This document shows positions 17,006-25,170 of a stretch of 64,000 nucleotides of DNA, in pieces (the first letter of the stretch is position 1; every line of letters starts with the position of its first letter). The notes beneath the pieces were generated by a model. It saw only the letters and a program-made list of their open reading frames with translations, was not told the DNA's origin and did not search any database. Source of the stretch: Bradyrhizobium sp. 21 (GTDB lineage Bacteria; Pseudomonadota; Alphaproteobacteria; Rhizobiales; Xanthobacteraceae); assembly GCF_023073335.1 (NCBI RefSeq), contig NZ_JADPJG010000015.1, positions 401,200 to 465,199 on the forward strand. The letters run 5' to 3'. The position numbers and the translations under genes are program-made.

Positions 17006-17797
17006 TTGCCTGCTGTTTCGCAACCCAAAGAGGTTCTTAGTATCGGAAATCTTGCTCGACAGTCAGAATTGAGCCCAAACGTGAGCCTTATCTGCAAAGC
17101 CGCGCTCTTAGGCCCGGTAAAAAAGCAAAATCGCAAGATCGGCGCTGTGGATAGGGCTGCCCTCTGGTTCTCGACGGGCAGCGACATTGACGGGCTTTGG
17201 GTAGGGACTCAGGAAAGTAAGCGCCACCCCGGCTTGCGCCGCGTCGAGGACGCGCTTCAACTGATCAAACGCCATGACTCGCTTCACTATTCTCGCGTCA
17301 CTTATAACTTAGAGCGGGTATGGGTGAGCATACTTCCGACTGCTCGTGCTTGCTATGACACGGCACTGAAGGCTTGCGTGCTGGATGAGCGATATGTTCT
17401 TCTTGAAACAACGACGCTCGAACAGATTGCTTGCACAATAATCCATGAAGCGACCCATGCAAGGCTGGAGCGATGGGGTATCAGCTACGAAGAAAAGAAA
17501 CGCTCTCGGATCGAAGCGGTCTGTCTTCGGCGAGAACTACACTTCATAGCCAAGATAGCGGGCGGTGAGGAATTGTCGGAGGAGAGAGCGCTCATATTGG
17601 AGTGGTGCGCTAGCGATCACGATCATTTCTCCGATCTGAGCTTTCAGCAGCGTAACCTGCAAGGCGCGGTTGAAACTCTGCGCTACTTGGGCGCACCAGA
17701 CTGGCTCATCAAAATTTTACTGAAGGTGCGGGCTGTAGTTTCCCGGGTCCACCAATTGGTTCACCGCTTCGCCGGGCGTCCCCGGCTACAAGCTTAG
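17006..17797 (+). CDS. Orphan protein with HExxH zinc-protease-like motif
   Basis: This protein of about 263 residues starts with TTG at 17006 or at a later codon; no good ribosome site decides it. It carries a HEATH motif (residues 147-151, TIIHEATHARLERWG) and, 19 residues further, a Glu in RIEAVCLRRELHF that could be the third zinc ligand of a gluzincin-like site. There is no signal peptide, only a moderately hydrophobic C-terminal helix. Its base composition is visibly more AT-rich than its neighbours, and codons such as TTA and AGA occur, which suggests horizontal acquisition. I do not recognise a named family. It sits between the response regulator and a degenerate repeat. Confidence 0.65.
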   Translation: MPAVSQPKEVLSIGNLARQSELSPNVSLICKAALLGPVKKQNRKIGAVDRAALWFSTGSDIDGLWVGTQESKRHPGLRRVEDALQLIKRHDSLHYSRVTYNLERVWVSILPTARACYDTALKACVLDERYVLLETTTLEQIACTIIHEATHARLERWGISYEEKKRSRIEAVCLRRELHFIAKIAGGEELSEERALILEWCASDHDHFSDLSFQQRNLQGAVETLRYLGAPDWLIKILLKVRAVVSRVHQLVHRFAGRPRLQA

Positions 17798-18060
17798 GGC
17801 CACGGCCGACGTCTGCTCCTGGCCCATTCCGGAAGTCCGACAACGCCCCGTTTTTGTGCCGCTGTTGAAGGCTTAGCGGACATCCGGAGCCCCGAAGCCC
17901 GTCGATTTCCCCGCTAGTGACGAAGCATGATGGGTTTGGCCAACCCATCCCGCGAGCTATAGCGAGCCTCGACCCGGGCTACGCGGCCGGCCTGTGTCGC
18001 CCTTCTGTCAATCGGCATCTGCAAAAATATTCCACTTTACCGAAATTCGGAAACGGCGTA
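17798..18060. other. Intergenic stretch without recognised gene
   Basis: I see no coding sequence, promoter or hairpin terminator that I would defend. The DNA resembles non-coding or degenerate sequence leading into the repeat that follows. Confidence 0.5.
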
Positions 18061-18720
18061 TGTGTCGCCCCATCCCGGCTTGGTCTTGAGGGGCGATCTC
18101 GTGTCGTGACTATCGAGAGCCGGGTTGCGGTGGACGCGGCAGCGTCGGGCGCGAAAGGCGTGGGCAGGGCGGATTGCTCTCCGTGAGCCCAAAACCTCGT
18201 GCCGACGAGCGGCGCTGTTAGGTTCGTCTCGTCTGTAAGTTCCCGGCTCCGTCGACAGGGCTGGGAAAACTGCGGCGAAATGGCGAGCCGTGCGTACGGC
18301 AAAACCGTGTGGTCCTGGCCGTCGTTGCTACGGTCAAGCCTTGGCGGAAGCGGTAGTCGCGTCAACCGGCGCGGTGCCGGTGAGTTTCGCGGAGGCGAGG
18401 GAGGCCAGAACGAACTCGGCTCCCGGGAGAGCACGGCATAAGCCGTCCAACCACTGCGCAGGGAAGGCCGTGTGTTGGGCTTCACCTGTATGCTGCTGTG
18501 CGGTTCTTCCTGCGTGTGCTTTTCGCGCAGCGGACCGCGGGTGCCAGCCGGCACCGGCCTTCCCTGCGCCCTCTTGGCTTTGCGAGGGTGGAGCGACGAA
18601 GCAAAACTCGGGCGAAATGCGCCGCGAGGAAAAAGAGGCGTGTCTGGCGTTTGAAGTGCCGAAATCGATGCGGCGGACGAACGGAGCCCGAGACCTCACA
18701 ACTTCTCACAAGTCCAAACG
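18061..18720 (-). repeat. Degenerate Bradyrhizobium-type dispersed repeat
   Basis: Read on the minus strand, this stretch gives broken frames with sequences such as RISPEFCFVAPPSQ, EGAGKAGAGWHPR, TRPSLRSGWTAYAVLSREP and NDGQDHTVLPYARLA. I recall these from a dispersed repeat that is often annotated as short hypothetical proteins in Bradyrhizobium genomes. At least one frameshift joins the parts (the pattern passes from one frame to another near 18480-18554). I treat it as a repeat, not a gene. The boundaries are approximate. Confidence 0.6.
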
Positions 18721-18773
18721 GGTGTATCGCGGCAGCCGCTGCTAGTCAGTCGCGCGACGGCAAGGAGGCCTTC

Positions 18774-18970
18774 ATGACGCAAGCGGCAAAACTGCTCTGC
18801 ACGGCCCGGACCCACACCGACGAGGGCGCTTGTTCGCTGGACGCCTCGCTGCGAGCCTGCCCTGCCTCGATCCCGAGATCGCGCGCGGCATGATCGATGA
18901 GGCGCGCCAGACCTGCCTGTATTCCAGGGCACTCCGCCGCAATATCGACGTCAAGGTCGCGCTGATCTGA
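18774..18970 (+). pseudogene. Remnant of an organic hydroperoxide resistance gene (ohr)
   Basis: Starting at an ATG with AAGGAGG upstream, the first 15 codons (MTQAAKLLCTARTHT) match the N-terminus of Ohr/OsmC proteins. In another frame the last 41 codons up to the TGA at 18968 (LPCLDPEIARGMID, QTCLYSRALRRNIDV) match the Ohr C-terminus, including the position of the second catalytic cysteine. The middle of the gene (about 80-90 codons, with the peroxidatic cysteine) is missing and the halves are out of frame. It lies 30 bp upstream of the Tat-exported hydrolase, a neighbour I have seen beside intact ohr genes. Confidence 0.75.
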
Positions 18971-19000
18971 CGCTCGATCACCATCAACAAGGTAGCCCCC

Positions 19001-20029
19001 ATGAAACAGATCATCGACCAGCACCGGCGCCAGTTTTTCGGCGTCGCCGCGGGAACTGTCGCCGCTGGCCTCGGCGTGGTCGGCCTCGCCCGCGCCGAAA
19101 CGGAAGCGCCGCGCTCCTCGGCAGCGAATGCGTCGTTCGCCGCGATCAAGCAGATCGATGCCGGCGTTCTCAACGTCGGCTATGCGGAGGCTGGCCCTGC
19201 GGACGGTCCCGTCGCGATCCTGCTGCATGGCTGGCCCTACGACATCCACGCCTTCGTCGACGTTGCGCCGATCCTGGCAAAGGCCGGTTATCGCGTCATC
19301 ATCCCTCACCTGCGCGGTTACGGCTCGACGCAATTCCTCTCCAGCGAGACACCGCGCAACGGCGAGCCGGCTGCGCTGGCCTCCGACATCATCGCGCTGA
19401 TGGACGCGCTCGACATCAAGAAGGCTGTTATCGCCGGCTTTGACTGGGGCGCGCGCACGGCCGACATCATCGCTGCGCTGTGGCCGGATCGCTGCCGCGC
19501 ACTGGTGTCGGTGAGCGGCTACCTGATCTCCAGCCAGGCCGCAGGCAGCGCGCCGCTGCCGCCGTCGGCCGAACTGCAATGGTGGTACCAATTCTATTTC
19601 GCGACCGAGCGCGGCCGCGCCGGATACGAGAAACACACGCACGATTTCGCAAAACTGATCTGGAAGCTCGCCTCGCCGCAGTGGAATTTCGACGACGCCA
19701 CGTTCAACCGGAGCGCGGTGGCGCTGGACAACAAGAATCATGTCGCGATCACGATCCACAATTACCGCTGGCGGCTCGGGATCGCCCAGGGCGAAGCGAA
19801 ATACGAGGAGATTGAAAAAAAGCTCGCAGCGGCTCCCGTGATCAGCGTCCCGACGATCACGATGGAAGGCGACGCCAACGGCGCGCCGCATCCCAACCCC
19901 AGCGCCTATGCCAAGAGGTTCTCCGGCCGGTACGAGCATCGCCTGATCACCGGCGGCATCGGCCACAATCTGCCGCAGGAAGCGCCGCAAGCCTTTGCCA
20001 AGTCGGTCCTCGACGCCGACGCGGCTTGA
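19001..20029 (+). CDS. Tat-exported alpha/beta hydrolase with aspartate nucleophile
   Basis: This 342-residue protein has a twin-arginine signal (RRQFFGVAAGTVAAGLGVVGLA, Arg9-Arg10). The alpha/beta-hydrolase fold shows the oxyanion motif LLHGWPYD, the nucleophile elbow GFDWGA with Asp148 in place of serine, and the catalytic His in GGIGHNLPQE. An Asp nucleophile is typical of epoxide hydrolases and haloalkane dehalogenases, so it probably hydrolyses an epoxide or halide in the periplasm. Its upstream neighbour is an ohr remnant, suggesting a former peroxide-response operon that has lost its first gene. Confidence 0.87.
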   Translation: MKQIIDQHRRQFFGVAAGTVAAGLGVVGLARAETEAPRSSAANASFAAIKQIDAGVLNVGYAEAGPADGPVAILLHGWPYDIHAFVDVAPILAKAGYRVIIPHLRGYGSTQFLSSETPRNGEPAALASDIIALMDALDIKKAVIAGFDWGARTADIIAALWPDRCRALVSVSGYLISSQAAGSAPLPPSAELQWWYQFYFATERGRAGYEKHTHDFAKLIWKLASPQWNFDDATFNRSAVALDNKNHVAITIHNYRWRLGIAQGEAKYEEIEKKLAAAPVISVPTITMEGDANGAPHPNPSAYAKRFSGRYEHRLITGGIGHNLPQEAPQAFAKSVLDADAA

Positions 20030-20051
20030 GGATATTGGCAGCACCGCGGTC

Positions 20052-23000
20052 TCACTCCGCCGCCGTCACCATCTGCTGCGTGCGCCACTGGCCGAGCAGG
20101 GCGCGGAGCGACGCCGGCTTCACCGGCTTGTTGAGCACCGCGACCTTTTCATCCCGCGCAGCCATTTGCACGGCGGGGCTGCGGTCGGCGGTGATCAGGA
20201 TCGCGGGAATGCCGTCGCCGAAGCGGCGGCGGATGTCGCGGATCGCGGCGATGCCGTTGCCGCGGTCGAGATGATAGTCGACCAGCAGGCCGGTGACGCG
20301 GCCGCCGGCAGTTTCGATCGCGGCGATCGCGCCTTCGGGATCGGCGACCGCGATCACTTCGGCGTCCCAGGCCTTCAGCAGCGTGCGCATGCCGTCGAGG
20401 ATCGCCGCGTCGTTCTCGATGCAGACGATGAGGGCGCCCGAGATCGGCGTGCGCGCCAATGGCGTCGCGCTGGTCACGGCCGCGGTGTGGGTGATCGCCT
20501 TCGCCGTCGGCACCGTCACGGAGAACACCGAGCCGCCGCCGACATTGGAGTCGATGGCGATGCCGTGGTTGAGCACGCGCGCCAGCCGCTCGACGATCGA
20601 CAGCCCGAGCCCGAGGCCGCGCGCGATCCGTGCGCCCTGCTCGAGGCGGTGAAATTCCTTGAAGATCTCGCCGCGCTTGACCGGCGGGATGCCGACGCCG
20701 GTGTCGTAGACGCAGATCTTGAGCGAGGCGCCGCGGCGGCGGCAGCCGACCAGCACGCGACCGCGCGGGGTGTATTTGATCGCGTTGGAGATCAGGTTCT
20801 GCAGCAGCCGCCGCAGCAGCAAGCGGTCCGACTCGACCGGCAGCGAGCAGGGCACGAAGGCGAGCTCGAGGTTCTTGGCGCGTGCGACCGGCGCAAACTC
20901 GATCTCGAGCGAGCGCATCAGATCGGCCATCTTGAAGCTCGAGATCGAGGTCGTCATCGCGCCGGCGTCGAGCCGGGAGATGTCGAGCAGCGCGCCGAGG
21001 ATCTCCTCGATCGCCTGCAGGGATTCGTCGATGTTCTCGACCAGCCGCGTCTCCTCGCCGCTGTGCTGGCGCTCGACCAGGCTCGTGACATAGAGCCGCG
21101 CCGCGTTCAGCGGCTGGAGGATGTCGTGGCTGGCGGCGGCCAGGAAGCGCGTCTTGGAGATGCTGGCGTCCTCGGCCGCGCTCTTGGCCAGCGCCAGCTC
21201 GGAATTGAGCCGGGTCAGCTCCTCGGTACGGTCGCGCACCCGCTTTTCCAGCGTCGCATTGGCGCGCTCCAGCGCTTCGGCCGCCTCGAAGGTCGGCGTG
21301 ACGTCGGTGAATGTGATGACGAAGCCGCCGCCCGGCATGCGGTTGGTCAAGATCTCGATCACCATGCGGCGGTCGGGCAGGCGCTCGAGATAAGGCTCGC
21401 TGTCGGTGGTGTAGGCCGCGAGCCGGCGCTCCAGCATGGCTTCGCGTTCGACCGGATCGTCCGGCTCGCTCACACCCATGAATTCCAGGATTTCACGCAA
21501 CGGCGTGCCGAACTGGATGAAATGCGGGGGAACGTTGAGGAGATCGCCGAACTGCCGGTTGGAGCAGATCAGCTGCAGATCGGCATCGAACACCGCGATG
21601 CCCTGGCGCACATGGTTGAGCGCGGTCTGCAGGATCTCGCGGTTGAAATGCAGTGCTGCATGGGAATCGTCGAGCAGCTTGAGTGCCGCTTTCGCAGAAA
21701 CCGTCCGCTTGCGCAGCAAGAGCGACATCACGAGCCGCGAGGAGGCTGCGCCGATCGAGGAGGCGATCAGGTGCTCGGCGTGCTGCAACAGCTCGAAATC
21801 GGCGGGTGCGCCGGTCTCCAGCCGCACATTGCGCCGCGCGGAGAATGCCTCGAACGAATGCCGCGCGCGATCTGGCCCGAGATATTGCGCCACCGTGGTC
21901 TGGATGTCCTGCACCGTGATGGTGGTGCGCCAGCGGCGGAAGTTCGGGGCGATCGGCGCGAGCGTGTTGGGCACGAACAGATCGGCTTGCACCAGCTCGA
22001 TGGACGACGGACGGCGCGCCAGCGACAGCAGCACATAGGTGAGGATGTTGAGCGACAGCGACCAGATGACGCCGTGCATCAGCGGCGGCAGGTCGGCGCC
22101 GAACAACGCCTGCGGCCGCAGCGCCTCGATTCCGAACGGGCCGTGCTGGAGCCACAGGATGCCCGCCGTCGAGGAATCCACGAAGCTCGGCATGAACAGC
22201 GTGTAGAGCCACACCGCGAAACCGACCAGCATGCCGCCGATGGCGCCGCGCGCGGTCGCGCGCCGCCACAGCAGCCCGCCGAAGAAGCTCGGCGCGAGCT
22301 GGGCGATGGCGGCGAAAGAAAGCAGGCCGATCGCCGCGAGCTGGGTGTTGCCGAGCGCACGGTAGTAGAAATAGGCCATCACCATGATGGCGAAGATCGC
22401 GAGCCGGCGCGCGCGCAACAGGAAGTCGCTGAAATCGGCGCCGCCGGTGCGTCCTTCCGGCCGACGTTGCAGCACCAGGGGCACCACGAGGTCGTTCGAG
22501 ACCATGATGGAGAGCGCCACGCATTCGACGATCACCATCGCGGTCGCCGCCGACAGGCCGCCGACGAAGATTGCGACGCTGAGCAGATCCGCGCCGCCCT
22601 CCATCGGCAGCGCCAGCACGTACATGTCCGGATCGGCGGCGCCGAACGGGAAGCTGACGAGGCCGGCGAGCGCGATCGGGATCACGAACAGATTGATGGC
22701 GACCAGATAGAGCGGAAACAGCCAGCGCGCGCGGCCGACCTCGGCGTCCGAGGAATTCTCCACCACGCTGACGTGGAACTGGCGCGGCAGCAGCATGATC
22801 GCGCACAGCGACAGCAGCGTCATGGTCAGGAAGTTGCCGATCGACGGCGAATAGTTGATGGCGCGCACCGCCTCCGGCGTCTTCATCGCGCGCTCGATCA
22901 GTTCGTGCGGCGAGAACATCCAGAAGGTGACGAAGATGCCGGCGGCGAGGAAGGCGACCAGCTTGATGATGGATTCGGTCGCGACCGCCAGCATCAGGCC

Positions 23001-23564
23001 GTGCTGGTGCTCGGTGGCGTCCGTCTGCCGTGTGCCGAACAGCACGGCGAAGGCCGCCATCGCCAGCGTCACCATCAGCGCCATGTCGCCGACGATCGGG
23101 ATGTGGGAAAAGGCCTGGTCCTCGCTCAGAATCGTTTCGAGCGAGGACGCCACCGCCTTGAGCTGGAGCGCGATGTAGGGCACCGAGCCGATGATCGCGA
23201 TCAGCGCGACGGTCGCCGCCACCGCCTGGCTCTTGCCGTAACGCGCGCCGATGAAGTCGGCGATCGAGGTGATGTTGTGGGCTTTCGCGAGCTGGATCAC
23301 GCGGCGCAGCACGCCCGCGCCGAGTCCGATCATCAGCATCGGGCCGACATAGATCGCCAGGAAGTCGGTCGACGTGCGGGTGGCAAAGCCCACGGAGCCG
23401 AAGAAGGTCCAGGAGGTGCAGTAGATCGCCAGCGACAGCGGATAGATCAGCCCCGAGGCGCGACCGCGCCCGGCCGGCGAGCGGCGGTCGCCATGGCTCG
23501 CCACCAGGAACAGAAAGCCGATATAGCCGAAGGCGGCGGCAATCACGCCCCAATCGTGCAGCAT
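20052..23564 (-). CDS. Sodium:solute symporter-like / PAS / hybrid histidine kinase, CrbS/MxtR-like
   Basis: This large inner-membrane protein (1170 residues from the ATG at 23564; an ATG at 23621 is possible) begins with about 13 transmembrane segments of the sodium:solute symporter fold (SLAIYCTSWTFFGSVGFA, ADFIGARYGKSQ). It continues with a PAS domain (HVRQGIAVFDADLQLICSNRQF), a coiled coil, a HisKA domain (FLAAASHDILQPLNAARL, phospho-His), a GHKL ATPase (NLISNAIKYTPRG, DTGVGIP) and a C-terminal receiver (LLVDYHLDRGNG with its Asp, then LNKPVKP). This is the CrbS/MxtR/CbrA-type architecture, known to sense or respond to acetate and other carbon sources. It is likely to act with the LuxR-type regulator at 16193. 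Confidence 0.93.
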   Translation of the reverse strand: MLHDWGVIAAAFGYIGFLFLVASHGDRRSPAGRGRASGLIYPLSLAIYCTSWTFFGSVGFATRTSTDFLAIYVGPMLMIGLGAGVLRRVIQLAKAHNITSIADFIGARYGKSQAVAATVALIAIIGSVPYIALQLKAVASSLETILSEDQAFSHIPIVGDMALMVTLAMAAFAVLFGTRQTDATEHQHGLMLAVATESIIKLVAFLAAGIFVTFWMFSPHELIERAMKTPEAVRAINYSPSIGNFLTMTLLSLCAIMLLPRQFHVSVVENSSDAEVGRARWLFPLYLVAINLFVIPIALAGLVSFPFGAADPDMYVLALPMEGGADLLSVAIFVGGLSAATAMVIVECVALSIMVSNDLVVPLVLQRRPEGRTGGADFSDFLLRARRLAIFAIMVMAYFYYRALGNTQLAAIGLLSFAAIAQLAPSFFGGLLWRRATARGAIGGMLVGFAVWLYTLFMPSFVDSSTAGILWLQHGPFGIEALRPQALFGADLPPLMHGVIWSLSLNILTYVLLSLARRPSSIELVQADLFVPNTLAPIAPNFRRWRTTITVQDIQTTVAQYLGPDRARHSFEAFSARRNVRLETGAPADFELLQHAEHLIASSIGAASSRLVMSLLLRKRTVSAKAALKLLDDSHAALHFNREILQTALNHVRQGIAVFDADLQLICSNRQFGDLLNVPPHFIQFGTPLREILEFMGVSEPDDPVEREAMLERRLAAYTTDSEPYLERLPDRRMVIEILTNRMPGGGFVITFTDVTPTFEAAEALERANATLEKRVRDRTEELTRLNSELALAKSAAEDASISKTRFLAAASHDILQPLNAARLYVTSLVERQHSGEETRLVENIDESLQAIEEILGALLDISRLDAGAMTTSISSFKMADLMRSLEIEFAPVARAKNLELAFVPCSLPVESDRLLLRRLLQNLISNAIKYTPRGRVLVGCRRRGASLKICVYDTGVGIPPVKRGEIFKEFHRLEQGARIARGLGLGLSIVERLARVLNHGIAIDSNVGGGSVFSVTVPTAKAITHTAAVTSATPLARTPISGALIVCIENDAAILDGMRTLLKAWDAEVIAVADPEGAIAAIETAGGRVTGLLVDYHLDRGNGIAAIRDIRRRFGDGIPAILITADRSPAVQMAARDEKVAVLNKPVKPASLRALLGQWRTQQMVTAAE

Positions 23565-23719
23565 GGCGAGCGTGCTTCTCCCCCGGGGCGCAGGCGGCGC
23601 CCGATCGCATTTTCCCTGCAAATCTAGCGCGTTGGACCGGCGCAGGCGACAGCGAAATGCCCGGTGGGGCCGGGAACCGGGGTTGTCGTTAAGCGGTGAG
23701 GCAGGGCGCCAGCCCTAAC

Positions 23720-23745
23720 GTCGTCCTGGCTTTCGCCAGGACGAC
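23720..23745. repeat. Short palindromic repeat (GTCGTCCTGGC type)
   Basis: 11-bp perfect arms (23720-23730 and 23735-23745) around TTTC. It shares its core with the arms of the repeat at 13553-13672. It lies 5 bp after the hemA stop and may also act as a terminator hairpin. Confidence 0.75.
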
Positions 23746-23750
23746 TGAAC

Positions 23751-24980
23751 CTACTCCGCCGCCAGCGACTTCTCGCGGAGCGGCAGACCCAGGCGATCCC
23801 ACACCTGCAGCAGCGCTTCTGCGAGCTGATCGATCAGGCCGTCGTCGTGATAGGGCGAGGGCGTGATGCGCAGGCGCTCGGTGCCCTTGGCCACGGTCGG
23901 ATAGTTGATCGGCTGGATGTAGATGCCGTGCTGTTCGAGCAAGAGGTCGGAGGCCTGCTTGCACTTCTCGGCATCGCCGATGAAGAGCGGCACGATGTGA
24001 GTCTCGTTCGACATCACCGGCAGTCCGGCGGCGTTGAGGATGGCCTTGACCCGCGCGGCGCGGTCCTGGTGGCGCTCGCGCTCCCAGCTCGAACTCTTCA
24101 GATGCTTGATCGCGGCGGTCGCGGCCGAGCAGATTGCCGGGGGCAGCGCGGTGGTGAAGATGAAGCCCGGCGCGTAAGAGCGCACGGCGTCGATGATCTG
24201 GCCGTTGGCGGCGATGTAGCCGCCGAGGCAGCCGAACGCCTTCGCCAGCGTGCCCTCGAGAATGTCGATGCGATGCATGACGCCGTCACGCTCGGCGATG
24301 CCGCCGCCGCGCGGGCCGTACATGCCGACGGCGTGGACCTCATCGACATAGGTCATCGCGCCGTACGTCTCGGCGAGGTCGCAGATTTTTGCCAGCGGCG
24401 CGACGTCGCCGTCCATGGAATAAAGGCTCTCGCAGGCGATCAGCTTCGGCCGGCTCGGGCCCGCAGCCTTCAACAGCGCTTCGAGATCGGCGAGGTCGTT
24501 GTGGCGGAACACGAGCCGCTCGCAGCCGGACTGGCGGATGCCCTCGATCATCGAATTGTGGTTGAGCTCGTCCGACAGGATCAGGCAGTTCGGAATGAGC
24601 TTGGCGATGGTCGCAATGCCGGTCTGGTTCGAGACGTAACCGGAGGTGAACAGCAGCGAGGCTTCCTTGCCGTGGAGATCGGCGAGCTCGGCCTCGAGCT
24701 GCACCAGCGGATGATGCGTGCCGGCGATATTGCGGGTACCGCCGGCGCCGGTGCCGACCCGGGTCGCGGTCTCGACCATGGCGCCGACCACCTTCGGGTG
24801 CTGGCCCATGCCGAGATAATCGTTGGAGCACCAGATCACGACGTCGCGCTTGCCCTTGGGCGAATGCCAGAGCGCATGCGGGAACCGGCCGGCGATGCGT
24901 TCGAGATCGGCGAACACGCGGTAGCGCCGCTCGGTGTGGAGACGGTCGAGGGCGGAATTGAAGAACTGGCTGTAATCCAT
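23751..24980 (-). CDS. hemA: 5-aminolevulinate synthase
   Basis: This 409-residue PLP enzyme condenses glycine and succinyl-CoA to 5-aminolevulinate, the first step of heme synthesis by the C4 (Shemin) route used by alphaproteobacteria. The sequence MDYSQFFNSALDRLHTERRY, GTGAGGTRNIAGTHHPL, DEVHAVGMYGPRG and the PLP lysine Lys247 in GTLAKAFG agree with the Bradyrhizobium enzyme. The ATG at 24980 gives that N-terminus; an upstream in-frame ATG at 25007 is less likely. An FNR/FixK-type palindrome 131 bp upstream points to oxygen control. Confidence 0.98.
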   Translation of the reverse strand: MDYSQFFNSALDRLHTERRYRVFADLERIAGRFPHALWHSPKGKRDVVIWCSNDYLGMGQHPKVVGAMVETATRVGTGAGGTRNIAGTHHPLVQLEAELADLHGKEASLLFTSGYVSNQTGIATIAKLIPNCLILSDELNHNSMIEGIRQSGCERLVFRHNDLADLEALLKAAGPSRPKLIACESLYSMDGDVAPLAKICDLAETYGAMTYVDEVHAVGMYGPRGGGIAERDGVMHRIDILEGTLAKAFGCLGGYIAANGQIIDAVRSYAPGFIFTTALPPAICSAATAAIKHLKSSSWERERHQDRAARVKAILNAAGLPVMSNETHIVPLFIGDAEKCKQASDLLLEQHGIYIQPINYPTVAKGTERLRITPSPYHDDGLIDQLAEALLQVWDRLGLPLREKSLAAE

Positions 24981-25110
24981 CGTCAAACCTGCAACGGAAC
25001 CGACCAAAGGGCCGCATCTTTTTAGAGCTTTTCCGGCTCCAATGTCTATGCGCTATCCCACACTTGGACCTGCGGGGCATTTGGGCAAAATGCCCTATCG
25101 TGCGATTTGA

Positions 25111-25130
25111 AACTTGATCCGGATCAAGTT
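25111..25130. promoter_or_regulatory. FNR/FixK-type box upstream of hemA
   Basis: A perfect 20-bp palindrome contains TTGAT-N4-ATCAA (25114-25127), the consensus for FNR/CRP-family regulators such as FixK2. It is centred 140 bp upstream of the hemA ATG and lies between hemA and the 3' end of the HEAT-repeat gene, so hemA is the only gene it can serve at close range. Confidence 0.8.
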
Positions 25131-25170
25131 CGCGCGAGGCTCAATGTTGCTCTGCACCATTGCGCCCGGG

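Noticed and set aside
17979..18554. 191-codon open frame on the minus strand within the dispersed repeat
   Set aside because: Its sequence matches a repeat that I recall as being annotated as short hypothetical proteins; it is frame-shifted relative to the rest of the pattern, so I call it a repeat, not a gene.
19995..23627. Open frame of about 1200 codons on the plus strand, opposite the large hybrid kinase gene
   Set aside because: It lies wholly antisense to a well-supported multi-domain kinase gene, is rich in Arg, Ala, Gly and Asp, and has no family-like motifs. Such frames are expected in GC-rich DNA.
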